A DNA stretch of 62,850 nucleotides from Dubosiella muris (GCF_004793885.1 NZ_SRYG01000017.1:1-62850), one strand, 5' to 3'. Shown: positions 24,512-33,367, counted from the first letter of the stretch. Notes: a model not told the origin generated them from the letters alone. Numbers and translations: made by a program.

Positions 24512-25116
24512 TTGGCATCATCGACTATGGCATGGGCAATTTGCACAGCGTCAAAAACGCGTGCGACCACTTAGGGCTGGAAGCGATCGTTTCCAACGAC
24601 AAGGCGGTTTTAGAGCGATGCGACCGGCTCATTTTGCCGGGAGTCGGCGCGATCAAGGACTGCATGGACACGCTCAACCGAAGCGGACTGGCGGCGTGGA
24701 TCAAGACGCAGGTCCAACAAAAACAAATCCCGATTTTAGGCATTTGTCTTGGTATGCAGGCGTTGTTTGAGTCCAGCGAGGAAAATGGCGGCGTGCCGTG
24801 TTTTGGTTTTTTGAATGGAAAAGTCGTGTTCATGTCGAAAACGGATGTGCGCGTGCCCCACATTGGCTGGAACGCCTTGGAATGGAACGAAACCGGCGGC
24901 TTTGCGCCCGTCGAGCCTTCGTATGTCTACTATGATCATTCCTATTACGGAGTTGGGCTGGATCCAGAGGATTTGATGGCGTATTCGCGGTACGGAAGCT
25001 ATCTCGTGCCCGGCGTCGTCAAAAAAGGAAATGTCGTCGGCACCCAGTTTCATCCGGAAAAGAGCGGAAAAGTCGGCTTGTCGATTTTGGACGCGTTTGG
25101 AAGGGGGATTTTATGA
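24508..25116 (+). CDS. hisH: Imidazole glycerol phosphate synthase, glutaminase subunit HisH
   Basis: A 202-residue class I glutamine amidotransferase that supplies ammonia to HisF. The nucleophile elbow is [14 protein letters not shown], and the His/Glu pair is in [10 protein letters not shown]. It opens with [19 protein letters not shown] overlaps link it to hisB and hisA. Confidence 0.97.
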   Translation: MIGIIDYGMGNLHSVKNACDHLGLEAIVSNDKAVLERCDRLILPGVGAIKDCMDTLNRSGLAAWIKTQVQQKQIPILGICLGMQALFESSEENGGVPCFGFLNGKVVFMSKTDVRVPHIGWNALEWNETGGFAPVEPSYVYYDHSYYGVGLDPEDLMAYSRYGSYLVPGVVKKGNVVGTQFHPEKSGKVGLSILDAFGRGIL

Positions 25117-25841
25117 AAGTGATACCAGCGATTGATTTGCTGGACGGCAAACCGGTCCGGCTGTATCAAGGCGACTATGCCAAAGAGGAACAAGTGGGCG
25201 AGGACGCGCTGCAAATCGCGCAAGCGTTCGCCCGGGCAGGCGCCCGGTATTTGCACGTCGTGGATTTGAACGGCGCGAAAAAAGGCGAGCGGATCCACGG
25301 CGATTTAATCGAGGCGATCGTTCGCGAAACGAAGCTGCGCGTGGAAGTCGGCGGCGGTATCCGAACGATGGAAGATGTGGAGGCGTATTTGAATCTTGGC
25401 GTGGACCGGGTGATTTTAGGAACGGCCGCGCTGAAGGATCCGGCGTTTTTGAAGGAGGCGCTGGCACGCTACGGCGAACGGATCGTGGTGGGCGTCGACT
25501 GCAAAGACGGAAAAGTGTGCGCTTCGGGCTGGCTGGATCAAAGCGACGTGGATTATTTGGATTTCGCGATCGAAATGGAACAGCTTGGCGTGCAAACGAT
25601 CGTGTTTACCGACATTTCCAAAGACGGAACGCTGGCGGGACCGAATTTGGACATGCTTGAACAATTAAAACGGCATGTCAGTCTGGATATCGTCGCGTCC
25701 GGCGGCGTCAAGGATATCGGGGATATCGAGGCGCTCCGGCGGCTGGATGTCGATGGCGCGATCGCGGGAAAAAGCTTGTACGCGGGCACGCTGGACTTGA
25801 AGGAGGCGCTGGATGCGTGCGCGGGAGATGCGGCATGCTGA
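25113..25841 (+). CDS. hisA: ProFAR isomerase HisA
   Basis: A 242-residue TIM-barrel Amadori isomerase. The catalytic Asp pair and phosphate loops appear in [45 protein letters not shown] and [15 protein letters not shown]. It overlaps hisH by 4 bases and hisF by 7. Confidence 0.96.
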   Translation: MKVIPAIDLLDGKPVRLYQGDYAKEEQVGEDALQIAQAFARAGARYLHVVDLNGAKKGERIHGDLIEAIVRETKLRVEVGGGIRTMEDVEAYLNLGVDRVILGTAALKDPAFLKEALARYGERIVVGVDCKDGKVCASGWLDQSDVDYLDFAIEMEQLGVQTIVFTDISKDGTLAGPNLDMLEQLKRHVSLDIVASGGVKDIGDIEALRRLDVDGAIAGKSLYAGTLDLKEALDACAGDAAC

Positions 25842-26596
25842 CGAAACGAATCATTCCATGTCTTGACGTGAAGGATGGCAAAGTCGTGAAAGGCGTCAAC
25901 TTTGTCGGCTTGAAGGAGCTTGGCGATCCGGTAGAGTACGCCAAGAAATATTACGAGCAAGGCGCCGACGAGCTCGTCTTTCTGGACATCACCGCGACGC
26001 ATGAAGGCCGCAAAACGATGAAGGCGATGGTCGAATCCGTGGCGCGGGAAATTTACATTCCCTTTACGGTCGGCGGCGGGATTCGAACGATCGAGGACAT
26101 CCGGACGATTTTACTGGCGGGCGCGGACAAGGTGTCGCTCAATTCGGCCGCCGTTTCCAACCCGGATCTTATTCGCCAGGGCGCCGAAATGTTTGGCAAC
26201 CAGTGCATCGTGCTGGCGGTCGACGCGAAAATGCGGCCGGATCGCTCGGGCTGGAACGTGGTCGTCCATGGCGGACGCATCGACACCGGCAAGGACGTGC
26301 TGGAATGGGTCAAAGAAGGCGTGCGTCTGGGCGCGGGCGAAATTTTGCTGACGAGCATGGACGCCGACGGCACGAAGGAAGGATTCGACCTGGCCTTGTG
26401 CAAAGCGGTTCGCGAGGCGGTCAACGTGCCGGTCATCGCTTCGGGTGGCTGCGGCAGCCTGGCGCATTTTTTCGACGTGTTCGAGCAGGATGGAGCGGAT
26501 GCGGCGCTGGCGGCCAGCTTGTTCCACTACGACGAGCTGACGGTGCAAGACGTGAAGGCGTATTTGGAGAAAAAAGGAGTGTTGGTTCGGCCATGA
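25835..26596 (+). CDS. hisF: Imidazole glycerol phosphate synthase, cyclase subunit HisF
   Basis: A 253-residue TIM barrel that closes the imidazole ring with ammonia from HisH and releases AICAR. Motifs are [42 protein letters not shown] and [13 protein letters not shown] with the catalytic Asp. I start at ATG 25835 (MLTKRIIP), which follows GGGAG by eight bases and gives the usual length; an earlier in-frame ATG would add 6 residues inside hisA. Confidence 0.96.
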   Translation: MLTKRIIPCLDVKDGKVVKGVNFVGLKELGDPVEYAKKYYEQGADELVFLDITATHEGRKTMKAMVESVAREIYIPFTVGGGIRTIEDIRTILLAGADKVSLNSAAVSNPDLIRQGAEMFGNQCIVLAVDAKMRPDRSGWNVVVHGGRIDTGKDVLEWVKEGVRLGAGEILLTSMDADGTKEGFDLALCKAVREAVNVPVIASGGCGSLAHFFDVFEQDGADAALAASLFHYDELTVQDVKAYLEKKGVLVRP

Positions 26597-26913
26597 TCAC
26601 AGTGGATTTTAAAAAGGGAAACGGCCTGGTTCCGGTGATCGTTCAGGATGTCCACAGCAAGGAAGTGCTGATGCTGGCTTACATGAACGAGGAAAGTCTG
26701 GCAAAGACGCGAAAGACGGGGTTGGCGACGTACTGGTCGCGTTCGCGAAACGAGTTGTGGACCAAGGGCGAGACAAGCGGCCACTATCAGCATGTCAAGG
26801 CGATTCATGTGGATTGCGACGAGGACACGCTGCTGCTGGAAGTCGAGCAAGTGGGCGCGGCGTGCCATACCGGGCACCGGTCTTGTTTTTATCGGGAATT
26901 GGATGAAGAGTAG
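26593..26913 (+). CDS. hisI: Phosphoribosyl-AMP cyclohydrolase HisI
   Basis: A 106-residue zinc enzyme opening the adenine ring of phosphoribosyl-AMP. The family hallmarks [46 protein letters not shown] and the zinc cysteines of [10 protein letters not shown] are all present. It is not fused to HisE, which is a separate gene 18 bases downstream. An ATGA overlap links it to hisF. Confidence 0.96.
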   Translation: MITVDFKKGNGLVPVIVQDVHSKEVLMLAYMNEESLAKTRKTGLATYWSRSRNELWTKGETSGHYQHVKAIHVDCDEDTLLLEVEQVGAACHTGHRSCFYRELDEE

Positions 26914-26931
26914 GCAAGGAGAAATAAAACG

Positions 26932-27261
26932 ATGAGCATGAATGTTTACGAGCGCGTGTTTGAAACGATTTTGGACCGGAAAGCCAATCCGGAGCAAGGC
27001 AGCTACACGACGTACTTGTTTGAAAAAGGACTGGAAAAGATTTTGAAGAAAGTGGGCGAGGAGAGCACGGAAGTCATCATCGCCAGCTGCAAGCACGACA
27101 AAGAGGAGGTCATCAACGAATACGGGGACTTGATTTACCATTTACTCGTTTTGATGGCGGAGCTTGGCATCACGCTGGATGATATCCACGCCGTGATGGA
27201 GGAAAGGGACAAAAAGACCCACAATTTGAAAGCGGAACGCAAACCAATCGAAAATTTGTGA
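26932..27261 (+). CDS. hisE: Phosphoribosyl-ATP pyrophosphatase HisE
   Basis: A 109-residue all-alpha MazG-like pyrophosphohydrolase acting on phosphoribosyl-ATP. Its typical core GSYTTYLFEKGLEKILKKVGEESTEVIIA and EYGDLIYHLLVLM carries the Glu/Asp metal ligands. AAGGAGA precedes the ATG. It is the last gene of the operon; no convincing terminator follows it before the next promoter. Confidence 0.96.
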   Translation: MSMNVYERVFETILDRKANPEQGSYTTYLFEKGLEKILKKVGEESTEVIIASCKHDKEEVINEYGDLIYHLLVLMAELGITLDDIHAVMEERDKKTHNLKAERKPIENL

Positions 27262-27342
27262 GGGGAAAAACCGCAAAAGCCACGAAACGAACCAAAGAAG
27301 CCGAAAAAAGATTTTCTTTGAAAAGTGGGCTATAATGAAACT

Positions 27343-27490
27343 AGAAAAAGAAGACCATTTGTTTCCTGCAGACTAAGCTATGCTTTCCTAGGTAGTCATA
27401 GTCGACGTGCTTTCCAATCCCTAAAAAAAGAACGATTTTAGCTGTAGGATTTATTGAAAGAAACGCCATTCGAGTTAGGCGTTTCTTTTT
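27343..27490 (+). ncRNA. Candidate stand-alone non-coding RNA of unknown family
   Basis: A 295-base gap between hisE and murI holds a TATAAT (27331-27336), about 150 bases without a credible reading frame, and a strong terminator AGAAACGCC/GGCGTTTCT with T5 (27459-27490). The body can fold: CCTGCAG-A-CTAA (27365-27376) pairs with TTAG-CTGTAGG (27438-27448), enclosing GCTATG/CATAGT (27377-27382, 27397-27402). TGCTTTCC occurs twice (27381, 27408). A competing pairing AATCC+CTAAA with TTTAG..GGATT uses the same 3' strand. murI has its own promoter after the terminator, so this is not its leader. I do not recognise 6S, SRP, RNase P, tmRNA or a known riboswitch. No good -35 is seen. Confidence 0.55.
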
Positions 27491-27525
27491 GTGTTTGGAC
27501 TCGCGCTTCCGCTCGGTTTCGATTG

Positions 27526-27534
27526 TGCTATAAT
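27526..27534 (+). promoter_or_regulatory. Extended -10 promoter of murI
   Basis: TGC followed by TATAAT (27529-27534); the -35 is poor. The ribosome site GGAGG is at 27545-27549. Confidence 0.65.
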
Positions 27535-27556
27535 AGTCCCATATGGAGGTTTGAAT

Positions 27557-28330
27557 ATGGATTCGAAAAGTCCGATTGGCGTATTTGATTCCGGGCTTGG
27601 CGGGATCAGCGTATTGAGCGCGATCCACACCTTGCTTCCGGGCGAGAACCTGATTTATTTCGGCGACTCGCAATACAACCCGTATGGAACAAAAACGAAG
27701 GAGGAAATCACCCAGCGATGCCTCGCGATTTGCGACGAGCTGATTCGCCGCGGCGCGAAAATGATTGTCGTGGCGTGCAATACCGCGACAAGCGCCTGCG
27801 TCAACCAGCTGCGCGACACGTACGATGTGGATATCATCGGCATGGAACCGGCGCTGAAAGTGGCGTGCGATCGGCCGCAGCCGCAGCGCGTGGCGGTATG
27901 GGCGACGGATTTCACGTTGAAAGAGGAGAAATTCGCAGCGCTCATGCACCGGTTTGATGAAAAGCACGAAATCCACAAAGTCGCCTGTCCGCAGCTCGTC
28001 CGCATCGTCGAAGAAGACGATCTGGACAACGACGTGCGCGCCCAGGCCGCGATGAACGCGTATTTGGCCCAGGCGCCGGATGTCGACTCCATCGTGCTCG
28101 GATGCACCCATTTCGTGTTTTTCAAAAAGAAACTCGCGCAACGTCTTCAAGATTCCATCGAGCTGATCGACGGCAACGAGGGCACGGCCCGGCATGTCAA
28201 GGCGCTTTTGGAACAACGCGGGCTTCTCAACCGCGGCGAGGCCGGAACGATTGCCTGGATGAACACGCTGCCGGAAAAAATCGGGCTTTCGAAACGATTA
28301 TTCAACCGCATGGAGGATAGTATTGAATGA
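27557..28330 (+). CDS. murI: Glutamate racemase
   Basis: A 257-residue cofactor-independent racemase supplying D-glutamate for the wall peptide. The two catalytic cysteines are C74 (VVACNTATSA) and C183 (LGCTHF), with the N-terminal IGVFDSGLGG. The start at 27557 follows GGAGG by seven bases. It overlaps the M18 peptidase start by four bases. Confidence 0.96.
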   Translation: MDSKSPIGVFDSGLGGISVLSAIHTLLPGENLIYFGDSQYNPYGTKTKEEITQRCLAICDELIRRGAKMIVVACNTATSACVNQLRDTYDVDIIGMEPALKVACDRPQPQRVAVWATDFTLKEEKFAALMHRFDEKHEIHKVACPQLVRIVEEDDLDNDVRAQAAMNAYLAQAPDVDSIVLGCTHFVFFKKKLAQRLQDSIELIDGNEGTARHVKALLEQRGLLNRGEAGTIAWMNTLPEKIGLSKRLFNRMEDSIE

Positions 28331-29706
28331 CAAACGCATGGAAAACGTATTCCGAAAAGGAAAAACAGGAAGTCATGGATTTCAATGACGCGTATATTGA
28401 CTTTATTTCAAAAGGCAAGACGGAACGCCTTTGCACAAAAATGATTATCGAACTGGCCAAAGGCTTTGGATACAAAAACATGGAGGACGTGATCCTTCAT
28501 CATGAAACGCTCAAACCGCAGGACAAAGTGTACTTCAATATGATGAACAAGTCCGTGGCGCTCGTCCACATTGGCAATGAGCCGCTTGAAAAGGGCTTGA
28601 ACATTGTCGGGGCCCACATCGACTCGCCGCGCCTGGATTTGAAGCAGCACCCGCTGTACGAAGCCGACGGACTCGCCTTCTTTGACACCCACTATTATGG
28701 CGGAATCAAAAAATACCAGTGGCTCGCGCTGCCGCTGGCGCTTTATGGCGTCGTGTGCCTGAAAGACGGCACGACAATCGACGTGTCGATTGGCGACCAC
28801 GCCGAGGATCCGGTGCTGTGTATTACCGATCTTTTGCCGCATCTGGCGAAGGACCAAATGAAAAACAACGCCTCGGAATTTGTGGAAGGCGACAATTTGG
28901 ATGTGATCGTCGGTTCCATTCCGGAAAGCGACGAGGAAAAAGACGCGGTCAAGAAAAACGTTCTCGCGCTGCTGAACCAAATGTATGGCATCGACGAGGA
29001 GGATTTCGTATCCGCCGAACTGGAAATCGTGCCGCATGGAAAAGCGCATTCCGCCGGACTGGATCGCTCAATGGTGCTTGGGTACGGACAGGACGACCGG
29101 GTTTGCGCCTACACGTCGCTGATCGCGATGCTTGAGCAGGACACGCTGGATCGCAGCGCGGCGGGTTTGTTCGTCGACAAGGAGGAAATCGGCAGCGTCG
29201 GCGCGACCGGCATGCAGTCCAGATTTTTTGAAAACATGATCGCGGAAATTTTGGAAGCCATGGGCGAGTATTCGGATTTGAAAGTCCGCCGCGCCCTCCA
29301 AAACTCGTACGCCTTAAGCAACGACGTGTGCGCGGCCCACGATCCGAACTATCCATCCGTTTCGAGCCCGCACGACAACATGGCGAAATTCGGACACGGC
29401 TTGTCGTTTGCCAAGTACACGGGCTCCCGCGGCAAAGGAGGTTCCAACGACGCGAATCCGGAATTCATCGCGAAGCTGAGAAAGATTTTCGAAGACGCTC
29501 ATGTCGTTTGGCAAACGAGCGAGCTTGGCAAAGTCGACCAGGGCGGCGGCGGAACGATCGCCTATATTTTAGCGAACTACGGCATGCAGGTCATCGACTC
29601 GGGCGTCGCGCTGCAAAGCATGCATTCGCCATTCGAGCTGTCGAGCAAGGCCGATGTGTTTGAAGCGAAAAAAGCGTACAAAGCGTTTATCAAACACTGC
29701 AAATAA
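28327..29706 (+). CDS. M18-family aminopeptidase
   Basis: A 459-residue two-zinc aminopeptidase of the aspartyl-aminopeptidase (M18) family, cytoplasmic, releasing N-terminal residues from peptides. Zinc ligands and catalytic acids appear in VGAHIDSPRLDL, YYGGIKKYQW, FVDKEEIGSVGATG and DVCAAHDPNYPSVSSPHDN, with the C-terminal SMHSPFE. Length fits. It is coupled to murI by an ATGA overlap and ends at a terminator, so peptide recycling and D-Glu supply are expressed together. Confidence 0.93.
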   Translation: MTNAWKTYSEKEKQEVMDFNDAYIDFISKGKTERLCTKMIIELAKGFGYKNMEDVILHHETLKPQDKVYFNMMNKSVALVHIGNEPLEKGLNIVGAHIDSPRLDLKQHPLYEADGLAFFDTHYYGGIKKYQWLALPLALYGVVCLKDGTTIDVSIGDHAEDPVLCITDLLPHLAKDQMKNNASEFVEGDNLDVIVGSIPESDEEKDAVKKNVLALLNQMYGIDEEDFVSAELEIVPHGKAHSAGLDRSMVLGYGQDDRVCAYTSLIAMLEQDTLDRSAAGLFVDKEEIGSVGATGMQSRFFENMIAEILEAMGEYSDLKVRRALQNSYALSNDVCAAHDPNYPSVSSPHDNMAKFGHGLSFAKYTGSRGKGGSNDANPEFIAKLRKIFEDAHVVWQTSELGKVDQGGGGTIAYILANYGMQVIDSGVALQSMHSPFELSSKADVFEAKKAYKAFIKHCK

Positions 29707-29713
29707 AAGAGAA

Positions 29714-29743
29714 GGAAGCGAGCGCAAATTCGCTTCTTTTTTT
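29714..29743 (+). terminator. Terminator after the M18 aminopeptidase
   Basis: GAAGCGA/TCGCTTC with loop GCGCAAAT and T7. Confidence 0.88.
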
Positions 29744-29769
29744 GTGAGCGCCTCAAACCGCAGTATAAT
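29742..29769 (+). promoter_or_regulatory. Promoter of the MATE exporter
   Basis: TTGTGA (29742-29747), 16 bases, TATAAT (29764-29769). The -35 lies in the T run of the preceding terminator. Confidence 0.65.
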
Positions 29770-29793
29770 CAAACAAGAAAGAAGGATGCGATC

Positions 29794-31158
29794 ATGACAA
29801 ACACCAACGATTTTTCCCGGGGAAGCGTTTCCCGGCACATCGTCGCCCTGGCCGGGCCGATGATTCTCGCCCAGTTCATCAATTTGCTTTATAACATGGT
29901 GGACCGGATTTATATCGGCCGTCTTGGCCGACACGCGACCGAGGCCATGTCCGCGTTGGGCGTGTGCCTGCCCGCCATCACGATCGGGATCGCGTTCGCC
30001 AATTTAGTCGGGATGGGCGGCTCGCCGCTTGTTTCCATCGCCCGCGGAAAAAAGGACCTCGATTTGGCGCGCCGTATTTTAGCCAACGCGCTAGTTTATT
30101 TGGTTTTTCTTTCCGTCTTGCTGATGGGAGGCGGGCTGTTGTTTTGCAAGCCGCTCTTGATTGGATTTGGGGCGAGCTCCTCGACGATCGCCTACGCCCA
30201 AACGTATTTATCCATTTACTTGCTGGGCACGCCGTTTGTCTTGATCGCGCTGGGCATGAACGCCTTTATCAACGCCCAGGGCTTCGCAAAAACCGGGATG
30301 ATGACCGTCGTGATTGGCGCCATTCTCAACATTGTGCTGGATCCGATTCTCATTTTCGGCTGCGGGCTGGGCGTGGCGGGCGCCGCGATCGCGACGATTG
30401 TTTCGCAGGCGGTTTCCATGGCGTGGACTTTGCGCTTTTTGACGTCGTCTCGCTCCATCGTCCGGCTGGAATGGAACCGCCTTTCGGTCGATTTTTCGAT
30501 CGTGGGCCAAATTACATCCTTGGGACTGGCCGGATTCATGATGTCGATGACCAACTCCATCGTCACAATCGTGTGCAACAACGTGCTCTTGCGGTGGGGA
30601 GGCGACTTGTACATCGCCGTGATGACCGTCATCAACTCGCTGCGAGAGCTCGCCTCGCTGCCCGGGCAAGGGTTCGCCAACGCCAGCCAGCCGGTTCTTG
30701 GATTCAACTACGGGGCGGGGTGCTATCGAAGAGTGCTGCAAGGCATTCGCAGCGTCACCTTGTTCACGTTGGGATCCATGTTTGTATTTTGGCTTTTGAT
30801 TGTCGTTGGCGCGCACGGCTTGTTTCGAATCTTTACCGACGATCCGCAAGTGCTGGCGCATGGAGTCAGGGCGAGCCGGCTGTATTTTTTTGGCTTTTTC
30901 ATGATGGCTTTTCAAATGAGCGGCCAGTCCGTGGCGATTGGGCTGGGGAAGTCAAAGCAGGCCATTTTCTTTTCGATTTTCCGCAAAGTCATCGTGGTCG
31001 TTCCCTTGACGTTTTTGCTTCCTTTTTGGCTGGGGGTCGACGGCGTGTTTGTGGCGGAGGCGATCTCGAATTTCGCGGGCGGCATCGCTTGCTATGGGAC
31101 GATGCTGGCGACCATAGGGCGCGAATTGCAAAAAAAAGAAAAAAATCGAACGATTTAG
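29794..31158 (+). CDS. MATE-family multidrug/cation exporter
   Basis: A 454-residue membrane protein with about twelve hydrophobic helices, the MATE architecture of two six-helix bundles. The opening GSVSRHIVALAGPMILAQFINLLYNMVDRIYIGR is typical (seen around residues 9-42), as are NAFINAQGFAKTGMM in the first half and PGQGFANASQPVLGFNYGAG in the second. Drugs or organic cations would leave in exchange for Na+ or H+; the substrate is unknown. It is monocistronic with a promoter; after its stop come T-rich sequence and the radC start. Confidence 0.93.
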   Translation: MTNTNDFSRGSVSRHIVALAGPMILAQFINLLYNMVDRIYIGRLGRHATEAMSALGVCLPAITIGIAFANLVGMGGSPLVSIARGKKDLDLARRILANALVYLVFLSVLLMGGGLLFCKPLLIGFGASSSTIAYAQTYLSIYLLGTPFVLIALGMNAFINAQGFAKTGMMTVVIGAILNIVLDPILIFGCGLGVAGAAIATIVSQAVSMAWTLRFLTSSRSIVRLEWNRLSVDFSIVGQITSLGLAGFMMSMTNSIVTIVCNNVLLRWGGDLYIAVMTVINSLRELASLPGQGFANASQPVLGFNYGAGCYRRVLQGIRSVTLFTLGSMFVFWLLIVVGAHGLFRIFTDDPQVLAHGVRASRLYFFGFFMMAFQMSGQSVAIGLGKSKQAIFFSIFRKVIVVVPLTFLLPFWLGVDGVFVAEAISNFAGGIACYGTMLATIGRELQKKEKNRTI

Positions 31159-31192
31159 GGCACTTTTTCTCTTTTTTGTCGTATATAAAGGT

Positions 31193-31867
31193 ATGAGAAT
31201 AAAAGAAATGGAACACATGCAGCGTCCCAGGGAAAAAGCCCTGCGCGACGGCATCGGCACGCTAAGCGACGCCGAACTCGCCGCTTTGATTTTATCGAGC
31301 GGCAACAAGCAGCGGACCGTGGATCAAATCGCCCACGATCTGGTCCGCCAGTCGAAAGGATTCAGCCGGCTGACCGACATGACGCTGGAAGAGCTCATGC
31401 AAATTGACGGGATCCGCGAGGCGAAAGGGCTGCAAATCGTGGCGGCTCTGGAGTTGAGCAAACGGGCGATGAAAGCGCGCTCCTACATGTTTTCCATCGA
31501 GAGCCCCGCCGACGTGGCGGTCTGGTTCGAGATGGAGTACGGCGTTTTAAAGCAGGAGCACTTTGTTTGCGTTTATTTGGATACGAAAGGAAAGATCATC
31601 ACGCACAAAACGCTTTTCAAAGGCTCCCTGAACGCCTCGCTTGTCCATCCCAGAGAAATATTCAAGGAGGCTTTTTTGCAAAACGCGCACGCGATTTTGC
31701 TCGTGCACAATCATCCATCCAACGATGTCACCCCTTCGGAGGACGACCGCAAGACGACGACGCGCCTTTTGGAGGTCGCGGACACGATGGGCATTCAAAT
31801 CATGGACCACATCATCGTTGGAAAAGACCGGTATTACTCTTTCAAACAACACGACGCTCTTCGTTGA
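31193..31867 (+). CDS. radC: RadC/MPN-domain protein
   Basis: A 224-residue protein with N-terminal helix-hairpin-helix motifs (TLSDAELAALILSSGNK, MQIDGIREAKGLQIVAALEL) and a C-terminal JAB1/MPN metalloprotease-like domain. The latter holds EHFVCVYLDTKGKII, LVHPREIFKEA, LVHNHPSNDVTPSEDD (H-x-H-x7-S/D zinc site) and DHIIVGKD. The biological role of RadC is unsettled. There is no usable ribosome site: AAAGG is one base from the ATG, and a TATATA (31182-31187) lies six bases upstream, so the mRNA may be leaderless. The neighbouring mreCD genes are its usual partners in Bacillota. Confidence 0.92.
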   Translation: MRIKEMEHMQRPREKALRDGIGTLSDAELAALILSSGNKQRTVDQIAHDLVRQSKGFSRLTDMTLEELMQIDGIREAKGLQIVAALELSKRAMKARSYMFSIESPADVAVWFEMEYGVLKQEHFVCVYLDTKGKIITHKTLFKGSLNASLVHPREIFKEAFLQNAHAILLVHNHPSNDVTPSEDDRKTTTRLLEVADTMGIQIMDHIIVGKDRYYSFKQHDALR

Positions 31868-31892
31868 ATCTCTGGAAGGAACTCGTTATAAT
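31864..31892 (+). promoter_or_regulatory. Promoter of mreC
   Basis: TTGAAT (31864-31869), 17 bases, TATAAT (31887-31892). The TGA in the -35 is the radC stop codon. Confidence 0.78.
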
Positions 31893-31917
31893 AAAGCCAA
31901 ATGATTTGGGGGAAGAA

Positions 31918-32751
31918 ATGAAAAAGTTGAATCGACTTCAAAGAATATTGGTGAGCGCGAACGCGTTTTTAATCGTTTTTGGTTGCCTGATGCTTGGCTT
32001 GCGCCAAAATACGATGACAAACCCGGGATACAGCGCGTGGACATACATCAAATACGGATTGATCGACTACCCGATGACTTCGCTGGGCAGCGCGATCTCC
32101 GATGTGGCCAACCTTTGGCACGTTTATGACGACAACGTCTATCTCAACGAGGAGCTCGCGATCCAGCGCAGCTACCAGACGATGTACCAGGACGAAAAAA
32201 ATAAAAACCAGGAGCTGGAGGAAATGCTCGACATGCAAAACGATTTGCCGGACGCGACCCGCATCCACTGCGTCGTGCTTGAGCGCTCCATCCAAAACTG
32301 GAACCAGCTCTTCACGATTTCCGCCGGAAAAAACGAAGGCGTGAAGGAAAACATGCTCGTGGCGACTTCGCAAGGCGTCGTCGGCCTTGTGGAGCATGTC
32401 GAAACTGCGACCAGCACGGTGCGTCTGCTGACGTCGCCCAAGCTGCACAACGACATCGCGATCGAGATCCCGCTTGACGACGGAACAACGATCGAGGGCG
32501 TGATGCAGTCGTACGACAGCGCGAAAAAAGCGTACACTGTCAATTTGTTCGATCATGACGCTACGGTGACCAATGGCGCGCAAGTCGCGACGAGCGGCAA
32601 GGGCGGCAACTACCCGGGCGGCGTGTTTATCGGCACGGTGACGGACACGGTGATGAACGACGACGCGATCATTTCCACGATTTACGTCAAGCCGGTTTCC
32701 AACATGCAAAGCTTCAATTACGTGACTGTGATCGGGAACAAGAAATCATGA
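31918..32751 (+). CDS. mreC: Rod-shape protein MreC
   Basis: A 277-residue bitopic protein linking the cytoskeletal elongasome to wall synthases. One membrane segment (about residues 10-28) is followed by an extracellular coiled coil (about 70-100) and the beta-rich MreC core with NWNQLFTISAGKNEGVKENM, GVVGLVEHV and GNYPGGVFIGTV. The start at 31918 has the purine run GGGGGAAGAA just upstream. It overlaps mreD by four bases. No mreB lies in the window. Confidence 0.94.
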   Translation: MKKLNRLQRILVSANAFLIVFGCLMLGLRQNTMTNPGYSAWTYIKYGLIDYPMTSLGSAISDVANLWHVYDDNVYLNEELAIQRSYQTMYQDEKNKNQELEEMLDMQNDLPDATRIHCVVLERSIQNWNQLFTISAGKNEGVKENMLVATSQGVVGLVEHVETATSTVRLLTSPKLHNDIAIEIPLDDGTTIEGVMQSYDSAKKAYTVNLFDHDATVTNGAQVATSGKGGNYPGGVFIGTVTDTVMNDDAIISTIYVKPVSNMQSFNYVTVIGNKKS

Positions 32752-33314
32752 AAAAAACGCAAATCATCGTCATTGGATTTCTCGGTCTTGGATTGATCGA
32801 CTCCTTGATCACGTTCGGATTTCCTATCGACTTCACGTATACGGCGTACAGCGTCATTCCGCATTTCACGTTCATTGGAACGCTCATTTATTTGCACGAT
32901 AAGGAATGGCTGAACCGGGTGCTCATTGGCGCCTTGATTGGCGCGCTGTTCGACGCCTTGTTCGCGAACACGTTTTTGATCTATATGGTTCTTTTCGCCC
33001 TTGGCGCGTACTTGATCGGCTGTCTGCGGCCGTGGATGTGCACCGAGCCGCGGAAGTTTTGGATTTATTGGGCGTTCGCGTTTTTGTTCGACTTGCTTCC
33101 TTACGTGACGCTGCGCCTGTTTTCAAGCGGTTATCCTCGCTTTTTGACGTGGATGCTGCGCGTCGAGGCGGCGACGCTGGTTTTGGACGCGGCGACGATC
33201 TTGTTTTTGATGTACGCCGGGCAAGTGATGTCGCGCTTTTTCAAGATTCGCGATTTGCGCGAGCAAAAGAAAGTGCGCCAAAAAATCAAACGAGCAAAAT
33301 TTTCCCGGAAATAA
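32748..33314 (+). CDS. mreD: Rod-shape protein MreD
   Basis: A 188-residue integral membrane protein with about five hydrophobic segments and a basic C-terminal tail (KKVRQKIKRAKFSRK). MreD is weakly conserved in sequence. Topology, length and the four-base overlap behind mreC support the call. A perfect nine-base hairpin covers its stop codon. Confidence 0.88.
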   Translation: MKKTQIIVIGFLGLGLIDSLITFGFPIDFTYTAYSVIPHFTFIGTLIYLHDKEWLNRVLIGALIGALFDALFANTFLIYMVLFALGAYLIGCLRPWMCTEPRKFWIYWAFAFLFDLLPYVTLRLFSSGYPRFLTWMLRVEAATLVLDAATILFLMYAGQVMSRFFKIRDLREQKKVRQKIKRAKFSRK

Positions 33315-33329
33315 GCGTTTCCGGGATTT
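33303..33329 (+). terminator. Hairpin over the mreD stop, possible attenuator or terminator
   Basis: TCCCGGAAA (33303-33311) and TTTCCGGGA (33318-33326) pair perfectly, followed only by TTTG. The short T run makes it a weak terminator; it may instead stabilise the mreCD message. Confidence 0.5.
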
Positions 33330-33330
33330 G

Positions 33331-33339
33331 TGCTACAAT
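33331..33339 (+). promoter_or_regulatory. Extended -10 promoter of polA
   Basis: TGC followed by TACAAT (33334-33339), identical to the sortase promoter core; no clear -35. The ribosome site AAGGAGG is at 33354-33360. Confidence 0.55.
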
Positions 33340-33367
33340 AGAGAAAATGATCGAAGGAGGATCAAAC

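Noticed and set aside
27293-27320. Hairpin CAAAGAA/TTCTTTG after hisE as his operon terminator
   Set aside because: AT-rich stem, 14-base loop and no T run; too weak to call.
29964-31196. 410-codon open frame on the plus strand in another frame
   Set aside because: It overlaps the MATE gene in the wrong frame, is rich in Arg, and has no ribosome site.
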